Program-made: the position numbers and the translations under genes
Origin: Pseudomonas paraglycinae
GTDB taxonomy: Bacteria > Pseudomonadota > Gammaproteobacteria > Pseudomonadales > Pseudomonadaceae
NCBI RefSeq assembly: GCF_021601625.1
Contig: NZ_BQHR01000002.1
Span: 372,001 to 436,000, forward strand
DNA: 64,000 nucleotides
Direction: 5' to 3'
Notes under the pieces: model-generated
The model's database searches: none
What the model was told of the DNA's origin: nothing
Seen by the model: the letters and a program-made list of their open reading frames with translations, nothing else
Shown: piece after piece, positions 15,501-24,729 of the stretch
How the letters are laid out: each line of letters opens with the position of its first letter
Position numbering within the stretch: the stretch's first letter is position 1

Positions 15501-17402
15501 ATGGGTCAGGCAAGTAGTCACGCGGCAGGCGCCGAAGGTTCGGCCACCAAGCCGCTGAGCATGCTGGTCGCGGCGGTCGGGGTAGTTTACGGCGACATCG
15601 GCACGAGCCCGTTGTACACCCTCAAAGAAGTGTTTTCCGGCGCTTACGGCGTGCCTGTCAATCACGACGGAGTGCTCGGCATTCTGTCGCTGATTTTCTG
15701 GTCGCTGATCTGGGTCGTTTCAATCAAGTACATGATGTTCGTCCTGCGCGCCGACAACCAGGGCGAAGGCGGGATCATGGCGCTCACCGCGCTGGCCCGT
15801 CGGGCGGCGGCGGGGCGCAAGCGGTTGCGTACGTTGCTGGTGGTCTGCGGGCTGATCGGCGCGGCGCTGTTCTATGGCGACAGCATGATCACCCCGGCGA
15901 TTTCCGTGCTTTCGGCCATTGAAGGTCTGGGCCTGGCATTTGACGGGATCGACCATTGGGTCGTGCCGTTGTCGTTGGTGGTGCTGGTCGGGTTGTTTCT
16001 GATCCAGAGCCATGGCACAGCACGGATCGGCATTCTGTTCGGGCCGATCATGGTCACCTGGTTCCTGGTCCTCGGCGCGCTCGGCGTGTACGGGATCAGC
16101 CACACTCCCGAAGTGCTGCACGCGATGAATCCGGCGTGGGCGGTGCGGTTCTTTACCGTCCACCCTGGCATGGGTGTGGCCATCCTCGGCGCCGTGGTGC
16201 TGGCGCTGACCGGTGCCGAAGCGCTGTACGCCGACATGGGCCACTTCGGTCGCAAGCCGATTGCCCGTGCGTGGTTCCTGCTGGTGCTGCCGGCGCTGGT
16301 GCTGAACTACTTCGGTCAGGGCGCCTTGCTGCTGGACAACCCCGAAGCGGCGCGCAACCCGTTCTACCTGCTGGCCCCAAGCTGGGCTTTGATTCCGCTG
16401 GTCGGCCTGTCGACCCTGGCCACGGTGATTGCCTCTCAGGCGGTGATTTCCGGCGCGTTCTCCCTGACCCGTCAGGCGATCCAGCTCGGTTACATTCCGC
16501 GCATGTACATCCAGCACACCTCCAGCGACGAGCAGGGCCAGATCTACATCGGTGCCGTGAACTGGTCGCTGATGGTCGGCGTGGTGTTGCTGGTGATCGG
16601 CTTCGAATCCTCCGGCGCCCTGGCTTCGGCCTACGGCGTGGCGGTGACCGGCACGATGCTGATGACCACGATTCTAGTCTCGGCAGTCATGCTGCTGCTG
16701 TGGAAATGGCCACCGATTCTGGCGGTGCCGGTGCTGCTCGGCTTCCTGCTGGTGGACGGCCTGTACTTCGCCGCCAACGTGCCGAAGATCGTCCAGGGCG
16801 GTGCCTTCCCGGTAATCGCCGGTATCGCGCTGTTCGTGCTGATGACCACCTGGAAGCGCGGCAAGCAACTGCTGGTCGAACGCCTCGACGAAGGCGCGCT
16901 GCCCCTGCCGATCTTCATCAGCAGCATCCGCGTCCAGCCGCCGCACCGTGTGCAGGGTACAGCCGTGTTCCTCACCGCCCGCTCCGACGCGGTGCCGCAC
17001 GCGTTGTTGCACAACCTGTTGCACAACCAGGTGCTGCATGAGCAAGTGGTGCTGCTGACTGTCGTTTACGAAGACATCCCGCGCGTTCCGCCATCGCGGC
17101 GCTTCGAAGTCGAAGCACACGGCGAAGGCTTCTTCCGGGTGATCCTGCACTTCGGCTTCACCGACGAACCGGACGTGCCGCAGGCACTGAAACTATGCCA
17201 TCTGGACGACCTCGACTTCAGCCCGATGCGCACCACCTACTTCCTCAGCCGCGAAACGGTCATCGCCTCGAAACTCGAAGGCATGGCCCGTTGGCGTGAA
17301 GCGCTGTTTGCATTCATGTTGAAGAACGCCAACGGGAACCTGCGGTTCTTCAATCTGCCGCTGAATAGGGTGATTGAGCTGGGGACGCAGGTGGAGATGT
17401 AA
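15501..17402 (+). CDS. kup: Low-affinity potassium transporter Kup
   Basis: A 633-residue KUP/HAK/KT family K+ uptake protein, probably a proton symporter of the inner membrane. Conserved [18 protein letters not shown] lies in the first membrane helix, followed by about twelve hydrophobic segments (motifs [19 protein letters not shown], GTIGAxY-like [36 protein letters not shown]) and a cytoplasmic C-terminal domain from about residue 445. AGGAG (15490-15494) precedes the ATG at 15501. It is monocistronic, ending at a strong terminator. Confidence 0.96.
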   Translation: MGQASSHAAGAEGSATKPLSMLVAAVGVVYGDIGTSPLYTLKEVFSGAYGVPVNHDGVLGILSLIFWSLIWVVSIKYMMFVLRADNQGEGGIMALTALARRAAAGRKRLRTLLVVCGLIGAALFYGDSMITPAISVLSAIEGLGLAFDGIDHWVVPLSLVVLVGLFLIQSHGTARIGILFGPIMVTWFLVLGALGVYGISHTPEVLHAMNPAWAVRFFTVHPGMGVAILGAVVLALTGAEALYADMGHFGRKPIARAWFLLVLPALVLNYFGQGALLLDNPEAARNPFYLLAPSWALIPLVGLSTLATVIASQAVISGAFSLTRQAIQLGYIPRMYIQHTSSDEQGQIYIGAVNWSLMVGVVLLVIGFESSGALASAYGVAVTGTMLMTTILVSAVMLLLWKWPPILAVPVLLGFLLVDGLYFAANVPKIVQGGAFPVIAGIALFVLMTTWKRGKQLLVERLDEGALPLPIFISSIRVQPPHRVQGTAVFLTARSDAVPHALLHNLLHNQVLHEQVVLLTVVYEDIPRVPPSRRFEVEAHGEGFFRVILHFGFTDEPDVPQALKLCHLDDLDFSPMRTTYFLSRETVIASKLEGMARWREALFAFMLKNANGNLRFFNLPLNRVIELGTQVEM

Positions 17403-17416
17403 CCCCGTCTCAACTG

Positions 17417-17456
17417 AAAAGCCCCCGTCAGCCTTGTGGCTGGCGGGGGCTTTTTT
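17417..17456 (+). terminator. Intrinsic terminator after kup
   Basis: AAAAGCCCCCGTCAGCC and GGCTGGCGGGGGCTTTT form a 17-bp stem (one T-G wobble) with a TTGT loop and a T tract. Confidence 0.93.
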
Positions 17457-17550
17457 GTATCCGTGTCCAAACGTTTCCAGGCGCCCATCCTCTCTGGTAG
17501 CTGGTAGGCTGCCTCTCATAGAGTCATTACGGTGCACGAGGACGATTTGC

Positions 17551-17709
17551 ATGACGGAGTTACCGGAGCAACAAAGGCTGGATGAACTCGAGAGTCTTCG
17601 GGTTCAAGCGGCAGTCGAGGCGCGATTGAGCAATTTCGATCCGGCTCAAGCGATCAGTCACGACGACATGCGGGCGAGGTATGGCCAGGAAGCGCTGACA
17701 TCTAACTGA
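17551..17709 (+). CDS. Small orphan antitoxin-like protein
   Basis: A 52-residue acidic protein, MTELPEQQRLDELESLRVQ and onward, ending in DPAQAISHDDMRARYGQEALTSN. The tail (interacting segment followed by ISH-D-MRARYG) resembles the C-termini of RelB/ParD-type antitoxins, but there is no DNA-binding N-terminus and no toxin gene beside it. GAGGA precedes the ATG at 17551, and terminators lie on both sides, so it looks like an independent transcription unit. Translation is inferred from start, spacing and composition only; function unknown. Confidence 0.55.
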   Translation: MTELPEQQRLDELESLRVQAAVEARLSNFDPAQAISHDDMRARYGQEALTSN

Positions 17710-17741
17710 GTCCTGTGCTTACCGTGGGAGTCCTCGAAATG

Positions 17742-17778
17742 AAAAAGCCCCTGCAACTGCGAAGTTGCGGGGGCTTTT
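17742..17778 (+). terminator. Intrinsic terminator shared by the small gene and the AcvB-like gene
   Basis: AAAAGCCCCTGCAACT and AGTTGCGGGGGCTTTT form a long stem with a short GCGA loop; A-rich left flank and T-rich right flank make it usable from both strands. Confidence 0.88.
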
Positions 17779-17795
17779 CGTTGGTGCGCTTCAGA

Positions 17796-19091
17796 TCACT
17801 CTTCCGCCACCTGCGCCGTGTTCTGGCGCTTCTCGATCAAGTCCACAAGACGCTTGGCCAGCGCCGGGTAGTTCTCGTCGAAGTGGTGACCACCAGGCAG
17901 TTTCACTGCTTCGCCCACCGCGGTCTTGTCGGTGCAGCCGCTTTCGTCGGTTTCTTCTTCACCGTAGATGCACACGACCTTGGCCGGTGGCAGCTTGGCC
18001 ATTTCCGGGCCGGTGGCGGCTTCTTTGCCGGCGTTGCCGAGCCAGCCTTCGACTTCGATTTCGAAGCTGCCGGTGCGGGCGAAGGCCAGCAGGATGATTG
18101 CGTCGACGCGTTGCTGCTCGGTTTCCGGCAGGCGGTTGTAGATGGCCGGCAGGACGTCGGCGCCGAACGAGTAGCCGGTCAGGATGAAGCGCTTGGTGCC
18201 CCATTTCTGGCGGTAGTGCTGCATCAGTTCGGTCAGGTCCAGGGCGCTCTGTTCCGGGCTCTTGTGCTGCCAGTAGTAGCGCAGGGTGTCGATGCCGACC
18301 ACCGGATAACCGATCTTGGCCATTTCACCGGCCACGTCGCGGTCGAGGTCGCGCCAGCCGCCGTCACCCGAGAGGAACAGGGTGACGGTGTCCTTGGCCT
18401 GGCCGGCCGGGACTTCCACCACCGGGATCTGCAGGCCGCCGTTGGCCTTGTCGCCGCCGACGAGGATCTTGCGCAGTTCGTTGTTCAGCACTTGCGGCAG
18501 GTTGATGTCGTAGTCGCTGATGCTGGTTTCGGCGTTCGGTTGATCGCGCACGAAACCGGCGCTGGTGTCGTCCGGGTTGTCGTTCCACGCCACCAGCCAA
18601 TGGCCGTGGGCGGCAGACTTCGGCAGCAGGTGAGTGCAGCCGGGTTTTTCCAGGGCCAGGTCGACCGATACGGCTTGAGCCTTGTCGTCTTTCTGCTCGG
18701 ACAGCCAGCGCCACGCCAGCACGGCGCCGGGGCCGATGCCGCTGACCAGGGTCGCCGGGCCGTTCAGTTCACGCAGGCCGGCTTGCAGGGCGCGGCTTTG
18801 CAGCAGGCAGTCCTTGGGCAGAATCACCTGAACGATCTGCGCCGAAGCGCTGCGGCTCAGGGTGCTCAGTTGCTTGTCGCTGAGTTTCTGGTCGTCGTTG
18901 ACCGCCACCAGCACCTGAGCCTTGGGCTTGGTGCCGGGGATGACCCGGGTCATGGCGGCGCCATCGGCCGGGGTGAGCTGTTCGAGGGTCGGTTCCGGTG
19001 CCGGGCGTTTGAGGTACCAGAAACCGCCACCGGCAATCGCGGCCAGCACCAGCAGTGCGACCAGGATGTACTTCAGGGAGCGTTGAATCAT
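17796..19091 (-). CDS. AcvB/VirJ-family aminoacyl-phosphatidylglycerol hydrolase
   Basis: A 431-residue protein with an N-terminal membrane anchor (residues 6-27, LKYILVALLVLAAIAGGGFWYL) and a large periplasmic part. The C-terminal VirJ-like alpha/beta-hydrolase domain starts near VTLFLSGDGGWRDLDRDVA and has the nucleophile elbow LTGYSFGAD (G-x-S-x-G) and a late His in LPGGHHFDE. AcvB of Agrobacterium hydrolyses lysyl-phosphatidylglycerol, and P. aeruginosa has an alanyl-phosphatidylglycerol hydrolase encoded with its synthase. Here the gene overlaps mprF by one base (TGATG), so synthesis and removal of aminoacyl lipid are translationally coupled. The amino acid handled is not readable from sequence. 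Confidence 0.85.
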   Translation of the reverse strand: MIQRSLKYILVALLVLAAIAGGGFWYLKRPAPEPTLEQLTPADGAAMTRVIPGTKPKAQVLVAVNDDQKLSDKQLSTLSRSASAQIVQVILPKDCLLQSRALQAGLRELNGPATLVSGIGPGAVLAWRWLSEQKDDKAQAVSVDLALEKPGCTHLLPKSAAHGHWLVAWNDNPDDTSAGFVRDQPNAETSISDYDINLPQVLNNELRKILVGGDKANGGLQIPVVEVPAGQAKDTVTLFLSGDGGWRDLDRDVAGEMAKIGYPVVGIDTLRYYWQHKSPEQSALDLTELMQHYRQKWGTKRFILTGYSFGADVLPAIYNRLPETEQQRVDAIILLAFARTGSFEIEVEGWLGNAGKEAATGPEMAKLPPAKVVCIYGEEETDESGCTDKTAVGEAVKLPGGHHFDENYPALAKRLVDLIEKRQNTAQVAEE

Positions 19092-21730
19092 CAGCGTTTC
19101 ACCAATCCAGTCAAGCCGCCCGCGATCAGGGCAGCAGTGTCGGCCAGCGCCACCAGCGGATCGAGTCCGGCGGGCACGGCCATATAACGGGGTTCCCAGT
19201 CAGGCTGGAACTTGTCTTTGAAGCGGCGCAAGCCTTGGAAGTTGTACAGCTGCTCACCACGGCGGAAAACCATCGAGCCCAGACGCTGGGTCAGCGGTGC
19301 ACCGCGCCGGGGTTGCAACCCCGACAGCGGCACCATGCCCAGGCTGAAGCGCGCGTATCCGTGACTCTTATAGTGTTGAATCAGACCGACCATCATGAAT
19401 TCCATGGTCAGCTTGGGGGCGTCCGGGTGCGCGCGCATCAGGTCGAGACTGGCCAGGTCATGGCTGTAGGTCTCGAGCAGGTTGGCGAACGCCACCGGGC
19501 GACCTTCGAAGCGAATCACCGCAATGCGGAAATGCTTCAGGTAATCATCGCTGAAACGGCCGAGGGAGAAACCTTTCTCGCGCACGTTCTTGCCGGTCAG
19601 CCAGGCATCGGAAATCACCTTGAGCTCATCCATCGGCGCCTGGCCCGGCTCATGGATCTCCAGCGACAGGCCGTCGCGGGTGCCACGGTTCCAGGTGTAG
19701 CGCAGGTCCTTCATCTCCTTGCCCTTGGCTTCCAGGTCAAAGCGATGCAGATCGACCCGGGCTTCCTCGCCCAGCTTGATCGCGGTCAGGCCGATGTCCA
19801 TGTAGTACGGCAGGTTCTCGGCGCGAACCTGATAGAACACCGGGCGGGCGTGATGGATGTCGCACAGGTCGCGGAACTGCCAGATCATCTCGGCCCGTTG
19901 CTGGCCGGGGCCGATCGGGTCGTACAGGGCCACCAGACTGCGGCCGCGGCGGGCGTACATCAGGAAGGCTTCGTCGTTGGGATGAAACAGCAGCGCCTTG
20001 TCGCCGGTCAGGGCCAGGCCGCCGTCCGGTTGCGAGGAGGCCATCAGAATCTTCGAGGCGCGTTCCAGTTCATCCGGTGTCGGCAGATGGATCACCGGGC
20101 GAGCGGTGCGCAGCAGCCAGGTCAGTGCGATTACCAGCAGCAACACGGCGGCGCCGAGCAGCGAGCGCAGGCCGCGCGGGGCGTCGGCGTCGAGAGTGAA
20201 CTGCCACCACAGTTGATGGCTGTACGGAACGTCCTGATAAGCGAACAGCAAAAGCCACGTCGAGGCGCCGAGTACGCACAGACTGGCCACCAGATACAGC
20301 GGCGAGAACGGCAGTTCGGTCAGGCGGCTCGGGCGGTAGAACGAGCGACGGAACACCCCCAGCAGCGCGGCGGTGAGGGTCATCAGGGTCGCTTCTTCCC
20401 AGTCGAAACCCTTGAGCAGTGAGAGCAGGGCGCCCACCAGCAATAGAATGGTGGTCAGCATCCACGCCGCCGACAGCCGGCGACGCAGGCCCTGAGCGAG
20501 CATCAGACACAGCACGCCGATCAGGCTGGCGCCAAAGTGCGAGGCGTCGACCAGACGGTGAGGAATCAGAAAACCGATGTGTTCCAGACGGGTGTCGATC
20601 TCTGGCGTCGCGCCGGAAAACAGCAGCACCACGCCGGACAGGAACACCAGCACCGCGAGAATCGGTGCTGCCAGACCGGAAGCCGCACGCATGGTCTGCG
20701 ACTGAAACAGGCGCTGGCCTTCGTTGATCAGCAACAGCACGCAGGCCACCAGCAACGGCAGCACCACATAGATCAGGCGATACAGGAGCAGGGCGGCCGC
20801 CAGTGGCGCGGCGCCGAGTTTGTCGGCAAACGCCGCGAGCAGAATGGCTTCGAAGACACCTACGCCACCTGGAACGTGACTGAGTACACCGGCGGCCAGT
20901 GCCAGCAGATAAACCAGCAGGAACGCACCGAAGGGCGGCGCTTCCGGTAGCAGCAGATAAAGGACGGTCGCAGCGGCAGCCACGTCGAGGGCGGTGATGA
21001 CCAGTTGCAGGAACGTCAGCCGACGACCCGGCAGACGCAGGGTGCGACGACCGGCCCGGACCAGCAGGTTGTCCGGATAAGGTTGTTCCGGCAGGCGCCG
21101 GCGATAGATGCCGATGGCCAGGATCGCGCCGAGCAGCAGCACCACGCCGGCAACCGTCCCCAACAAGGTCTCGGAGAGCCCCAGTGCCTGTGAGGCGGCG
21201 GGCAGGTTGCTCAGGGTCGCAAGCGCGGCCAGCGGCGGCAGGGCGCAGCCCAGCGACAGGCTGGCGAACAGGGTCATGTGCGCGACTTCGGAAGCGCCCA
21301 GGCCATGGCGTGCATATAGACGGTATCGCACCGAGCCACCGGACAGCATCGACAGGCCGATGGCGTTGCCGATGGCAAACGCGGTGAAACCGCCCAGTGC
21401 CAGCACTTTCGGCGCCAGCGTCACGCGGGCATAACGACTGGCCGACCATTCATAGCCGAGCAGGATAATGAAGCCGACGACCGTCGCACCGAGGGCACCG
21501 AGCAGGGCCGGTTTCGGCACGTCGAGAATCGAGTCGTGCAAGGCGTCGAGATCGAGTTCGCTGAGCAGATGGCGACAGGCAATCAGCGCAATGGCGAATA
21601 GCAGCAAAGTGACCGCCAGACCGATCGGTTGCCGGTATTTGCTGATCCGATCCAGCAGGCGCAGACGCTCAGGCTTGATCGGTGGGTTCGCTGTGACGGT
21701 GTCTTGTGAATCAGACGAGTTGGCGCGCAT
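19091..21730 (-). CDS. mprF: Bifunctional phosphatidylglycerol aminoacyltransferase/flippase MprF
   Basis: An 879-residue MprF. The N-terminal two thirds hold about 13-14 hydrophobic segments (flippase part, with HVPGGVGVFEAILL, a conserved MprF motif), and the C-terminal cytoplasmic domain (from about 535) is the DUF2156/LPG synthetase catalytic part (ALTGDKALLFHPNDEAFLMYARRGRSLVALYDPIGP ... EFMMVGLIQHYKSHGYARFSLGMVPLSGL). It transfers an amino acid from aminoacyl-tRNA to phosphatidylglycerol, lowering net surface charge and aiding resistance to cationic peptides and acid; in Pseudomonas the product is usually alanyl-PG. AGAGG precedes the ATG at 21730; a TTG one codon earlier is not needed. 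First gene of a two-gene operon with the hydrolase. Confidence 0.94.
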   Translation of the reverse strand: MRANSSDSQDTVTANPPIKPERLRLLDRISKYRQPIGLAVTLLLFAIALIACRHLLSELDLDALHDSILDVPKPALLGALGATVVGFIILLGYEWSASRYARVTLAPKVLALGGFTAFAIGNAIGLSMLSGGSVRYRLYARHGLGASEVAHMTLFASLSLGCALPPLAALATLSNLPAASQALGLSETLLGTVAGVVLLLGAILAIGIYRRRLPEQPYPDNLLVRAGRRTLRLPGRRLTFLQLVITALDVAAAATVLYLLLPEAPPFGAFLLVYLLALAAGVLSHVPGGVGVFEAILLAAFADKLGAAPLAAALLLYRLIYVVLPLLVACVLLLINEGQRLFQSQTMRAASGLAAPILAVLVFLSGVVLLFSGATPEIDTRLEHIGFLIPHRLVDASHFGASLIGVLCLMLAQGLRRRLSAAWMLTTILLLVGALLSLLKGFDWEEATLMTLTAALLGVFRRSFYRPSRLTELPFSPLYLVASLCVLGASTWLLLFAYQDVPYSHQLWWQFTLDADAPRGLRSLLGAAVLLLVIALTWLLRTARPVIHLPTPDELERASKILMASSQPDGGLALTGDKALLFHPNDEAFLMYARRGRSLVALYDPIGPGQQRAEMIWQFRDLCDIHHARPVFYQVRAENLPYYMDIGLTAIKLGEEARVDLHRFDLEAKGKEMKDLRYTWNRGTRDGLSLEIHEPGQAPMDELKVISDAWLTGKNVREKGFSLGRFSDDYLKHFRIAVIRFEGRPVAFANLLETYSHDLASLDLMRAHPDAPKLTMEFMMVGLIQHYKSHGYARFSLGMVPLSGLQPRRGAPLTQRLGSMVFRRGEQLYNFQGLRRFKDKFQPDWEPRYMAVPAGLDPLVALADTAALIAGGLTGLVKR

Positions 21731-21972
21731 CAATCACCTCTTGGATTGTGCGCGACAGGATGGAGGTATCCAGCCAAGTTACCAATCCCTGTAGAAAAAA
21801 ATAATCACAAAATACTACGCCTCTCATCGGGTATCGGCGAGGGCAGCTCCTGGATTGCAGGCGCCTTGCCTGCGACTTGAAGCATAGTCGCAACTCGGCC
21901 GGCCTTCAGATCCTGAACGGTTCACTGCACAGTGACAGATCATTGTTGCGAAAGGACTTTTTCCACAGATAC

Positions 21973-22005
21973 AAAAAAGGCCACTCTTTCGAGTAGCCTT
22001 TTTTG
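21973..22005 (-). terminator. Terminator of the first initiator tRNA gene
   Basis: Read on the minus strand, AAAAAAGGCTACTC pairs with GAGTGGCCTTTTTT (one U-G) around GAAA, directly after the tRNA end. Typical intrinsic terminator. Confidence 0.88.
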
Positions 22006-22010
22006 ATGTT

Positions 22011-22087
<77 letters not shown>

Positions 22088-22100
22088 TCTGTGTGGCGGC

Positions 22101-22128
22101 ATTCTACAGGCGAACGGCGGGGTGTCAA
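22101..22128 (-). promoter_or_regulatory. Sigma-70 promoter of initiator tRNA copy 1
   Basis: On the minus strand TTGACA (22123-22128) and TAGAAT (22101-22106) are separated by 16 bases, ending 13 bases before the tRNA. A near-consensus stable-RNA promoter. Confidence 0.88.
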
Positions 22129-22252
22129 CCGATAATCCCGAGAAGGGTCAAATAAGTGTGCAATCGCGGCAAACGGTCGCAGGGGAGCGCTAAGTTTCGG
22201 AATCGGAACGATTTCCGGAATATGCGGCTGGATCCAAAAAAACAGACGCGCA

Positions 22253-22284
22253 CAAAAAAGGCCAATCTTTCGATTGGCCTTTTC
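22253..22284 (-). terminator. Terminator of the second initiator tRNA gene
   Basis: AAAAAAGGCCAATC and GATTGGCCTTTTCT pair perfectly around TTTC, just downstream of the second tRNA on the minus strand. Confidence 0.88.
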
Positions 22285-22291
22285 TGATGTT

Positions 22292-22368
<77 letters not shown>

Positions 22369-22381
22369 TCTGTGTGGCGGC

Positions 22382-22409
22382 ATTCTACAGAGGAACGCCG
22401 GGGTGTCAA
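22382..22409 (-). promoter_or_regulatory. Sigma-70 promoter of initiator tRNA copy 2
   Basis: TTGACA (22404-22409) and TAGAAT (22382-22387) on the minus strand, 16-base spacer, matching the promoter of copy 1. Confidence 0.88.
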
Positions 22410-22583
22410 CCTTCAATTTGGATAAAACCTCTTCAGCTTCAATCGGTTAGCGCTGACTGACGGTCTTTTCGGGGGCTGCAGGTCAGGCAGGGCAAGGGTT
22501 TCAGCTCTATTGGAGGTTGGTTTTCGATTGAGAAAATAAATTCAAAGTCCGTTTCCTACAAACTGAAAAGAACATTCCTACCA

Positions 22584-22599
22584 CTGGTGCTATATACAG
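22584..22599 (+). promoter_or_regulatory. LexA-type SOS box upstream of dinB
   Basis: CTGGTGCTATATACAG fits CTG-N10-CAG with an A/T-rich core and a right half (ATATACAG) identical to consensus. It lies 49 bases before the dinB start, a normal operator distance. Confidence 0.85.
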
Positions 22600-22648
22600 G
22601 TGTCAGTGAGATACTGCCGGTCCGGCTCGCCATGTTTCCTTTTCTGTC

Positions 22649-23710
22649 ATGACTCAGCGAAAAATCATCCACGTCGACTGTGACTGTTTCTACGCCGCCA
22701 TCGAGATGCGGGATGACCCGAGCCTCGCCGGCAAGCCATTGGCGGTGGGTGGCTCGGCGGACCGGCGAGGGGTGATCGCCACCTGCAACTATGAGGCGCG
22801 GGCTTACGGCGTTCGCTCGGCGATGTCGTCCGGACATGCCTTGAAGCTGTGCCCGGACCTGACCATCGTCAAGCCGAGAATGGACGCCTATCGCGAGGCG
22901 TCGAAGGAAATACACACGATCTTCAGCGATTACACCGACCTGATCGAGCCGCTTTCCCTGGACGAGGCCTATCTTGATGTCTCGGACAGCGCGCATTTCG
23001 GCGGCAGCGCCACGCGCATTGCCCAGGACATTCGTCGCCGGGTTTCCAATCAATTGCACATCACCGTCTCCGCCGGCGTGGCGCCGAACAAGTTTCTGGC
23101 CAAGATCGCCAGCGACTGGAGAAAGCCCAACGGCTTGTTCGTAATCACCCCGGATCAGGTCGAAGACTTTGTCAGTGGTCTGCCGGTGAGCAAGTTGCAC
23201 GGGGTGGGCAAGGTCACCGCCGACAAGCTGAGCAGGCTCGGTATCAATGACTGTATGCAATTGCGCGAGTGGGACAAGCTGGCGCTGGTGCGGGAATTCG
23301 GCAGTTTCGGCGAGCGCTTGTGGAGTCTGGCCCGTGGGATTGATGAGCGGTTGGTACACAACGACAGTCGCCGTCAGTCGATCAGTGTCGAAAACACCTA
23401 CGACGTCGATCTGCCGGACCTGCGCAGTTGCCTCGACAAGCTCCCGGAATTGCTGGAAACCCTGAAAACCCGCATGGCGCGGATCGACAGCAGCTACCGG
23501 CCGGGCAAGCCGTTCGTCAAAGTGAAGTTTCACGATTTTACCCAGACCACGTTGGAACAGGCGGGGGCAGGGCGGGATCTGGGCAGTTACCAGTTGATGC
23601 TGACGCAGGCGTTCAATCGCGGTGGCAAACCGGTGCGGTTATTGGGAGTGGGCGTGCGGCTCGAGGATTTACGCGGCGGGTTCGAGCAGATGGAGCTGTT
23701 TGAGCGATAG
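22649..23710 (+). CDS. dinB: DNA polymerase IV (Y family)
   Basis: A 353-residue translesion polymerase. Catalytic carboxylates are in HVDCDCFYAAIE (Asp10) and SLDEAYLD (Asp105, Glu106), followed by the thumb helix-hairpin-helix (VSKLHGVGKVTADKLSRLGI) and little-finger domain. The C-terminal QMELF is a beta-clamp-binding motif. The start ATG at 22649 gives the exact family N-terminus, MTQRKIIHVD. The upstream LexA box implies SOS induction. A terminator follows the stop. Confidence 0.97.
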   Translation: MTQRKIIHVDCDCFYAAIEMRDDPSLAGKPLAVGGSADRRGVIATCNYEARAYGVRSAMSSGHALKLCPDLTIVKPRMDAYREASKEIHTIFSDYTDLIEPLSLDEAYLDVSDSAHFGGSATRIAQDIRRRVSNQLHITVSAGVAPNKFLAKIASDWRKPNGLFVITPDQVEDFVSGLPVSKLHGVGKVTADKLSRLGINDCMQLREWDKLALVREFGSFGERLWSLARGIDERLVHNDSRRQSISVENTYDVDLPDLRSCLDKLPELLETLKTRMARIDSSYRPGKPFVKVKFHDFTQTTLEQAGAGRDLGSYQLMLTQAFNRGGKPVRLLGVGVRLEDLRGGFEQMELFER

Positions 23711-23716
23711 ACGAGC

Positions 23717-23750
23717 AAAAAAATGCCCGAAGCAGGTTCGGGCATTTTTT
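23717..23750. terminator. Bidirectional terminator between dinB and the lipoprotein gene
   Basis: AAAAAATGCCCGAA and TTCGGGCATTTTTT form a perfect 14-bp stem with a GCAGG-type loop, A tract on the left and T tract on the right. Confidence 0.93.
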
Positions 23751-23758
23751 CAGGGGTT

Positions 23759-24712
23759 TCAGTTCGGCCCCGGATCCGCCACCAGACGCCCCGCATCCCG
23801 GGTCAGGGACTTGAGGAATTCGGCCTGCAACTCGGGATCGTTGCGGGTCAGTTCGATCAGGCTTTGTTCCAGCTCACTGGCTTCTTCTTCCAGACCCAGT
23901 TCCGACAGACGCTTGACCCGGTGCACCCACTGGCTCACTTCGTCGTCTTCCAGATCGTCGTAGATCAGCCCGTGAGCTTCCAGCAGCTTGCCGCGCAGGT
24001 GAGTGCTGATCGCCAGGGACGAATCGGAATGCACGTCATCCTTGCCGTCTTCGACGCTGATCTGCAGTTTGCCCACATGATTGAGGTCGTTTTCGGCGAA
24101 CGGGCTGTCCAGCAGGTTCAGGCGCAGCACGCCGTTTCGATCGGTAGTCATGTCGAAGGTCTGTTTGCCGGCTTTGACCTGAACCGGGCGCTCGCTCCAG
24201 GGCAGGCTCGAATATTCCGTGCGCTTGTCGCGCTGGACTTCGTCGATGCCGGCCAGGTTCTGTTGCGCACGACCGTTCGATTGCACGTTCATGAACGGGT
24301 TGAGCCCGGCGAAACCGTAGCTGAGCCAGTCCCGTGTCACGCTGTCGGGCAGATTGCCGAGGGCAAACACGTTGACCACGTTGGCGCCGACGCCGCCGAC
24401 CACCGCCACCGCGCCCAGCGGAATCTCGTAGATTTCCCGCCATGGCTGGTAAGGCGTGTAACGGTCGTAATGGCGCGTGACCTCGAACTCGGTGACTTCG
24501 AAAGTCTTCTGTTCGTTGATCTTCACGCGCCGTTGCGGCAGCTCAAGCACCTTGGGCTCGCCGACATCGATCTGCAGGCTGTGATCGAGCAGTTTGCGCT
24601 CGACACGTTCCTCGTGCTCGCTGCGTTGTGACATGTGATTGGCACAGCCGCTGACCAGCAGGGTGCCGCACAGGGCGGCACCACCGAGGCCTAAGGTGTT
24701 TCGCTTGAACAT
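23759..24712 (-). CDS. Outer-membrane lipoprotein of unknown function
   Basis: A 317-residue protein with a lipoprotein signal (MFKRNTLGLGGAALCGTLLVSGC, lipobox VSGC, Cys23; next residue Ala, so outer-membrane sorting is expected). The mature part has a beta-rich middle (KTFEVTEFEVTRHYDRYTPYQPWREIYEIP) and an acidic, helical C-terminus rich in Glu and Leu (about 240-317). No enzymatic motif is seen. It follows proS on the same strand by 17 bases and may be co-transcribed. I do not recognise the family beyond a conserved Pseudomonas lipoprotein. Confidence 0.7.
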   Translation of the reverse strand: MFKRNTLGLGGAALCGTLLVSGCANHMSQRSEHEERVERKLLDHSLQIDVGEPKVLELPQRRVKINEQKTFEVTEFEVTRHYDRYTPYQPWREIYEIPLGAVAVVGGVGANVVNVFALGNLPDSVTRDWLSYGFAGLNPFMNVQSNGRAQQNLAGIDEVQRDKRTEYSSLPWSERPVQVKAGKQTFDMTTDRNGVLRLNLLDSPFAENDLNHVGKLQISVEDGKDDVHSDSSLAISTHLRGKLLEAHGLIYDDLEDDEVSQWVHRVKRLSELGLEEEASELEQSLIELTRNDPELQAEFLKSLTRDAGRLVADPGPN

Positions 24713-24729
24713 GACGTCTCTATCTGGTT

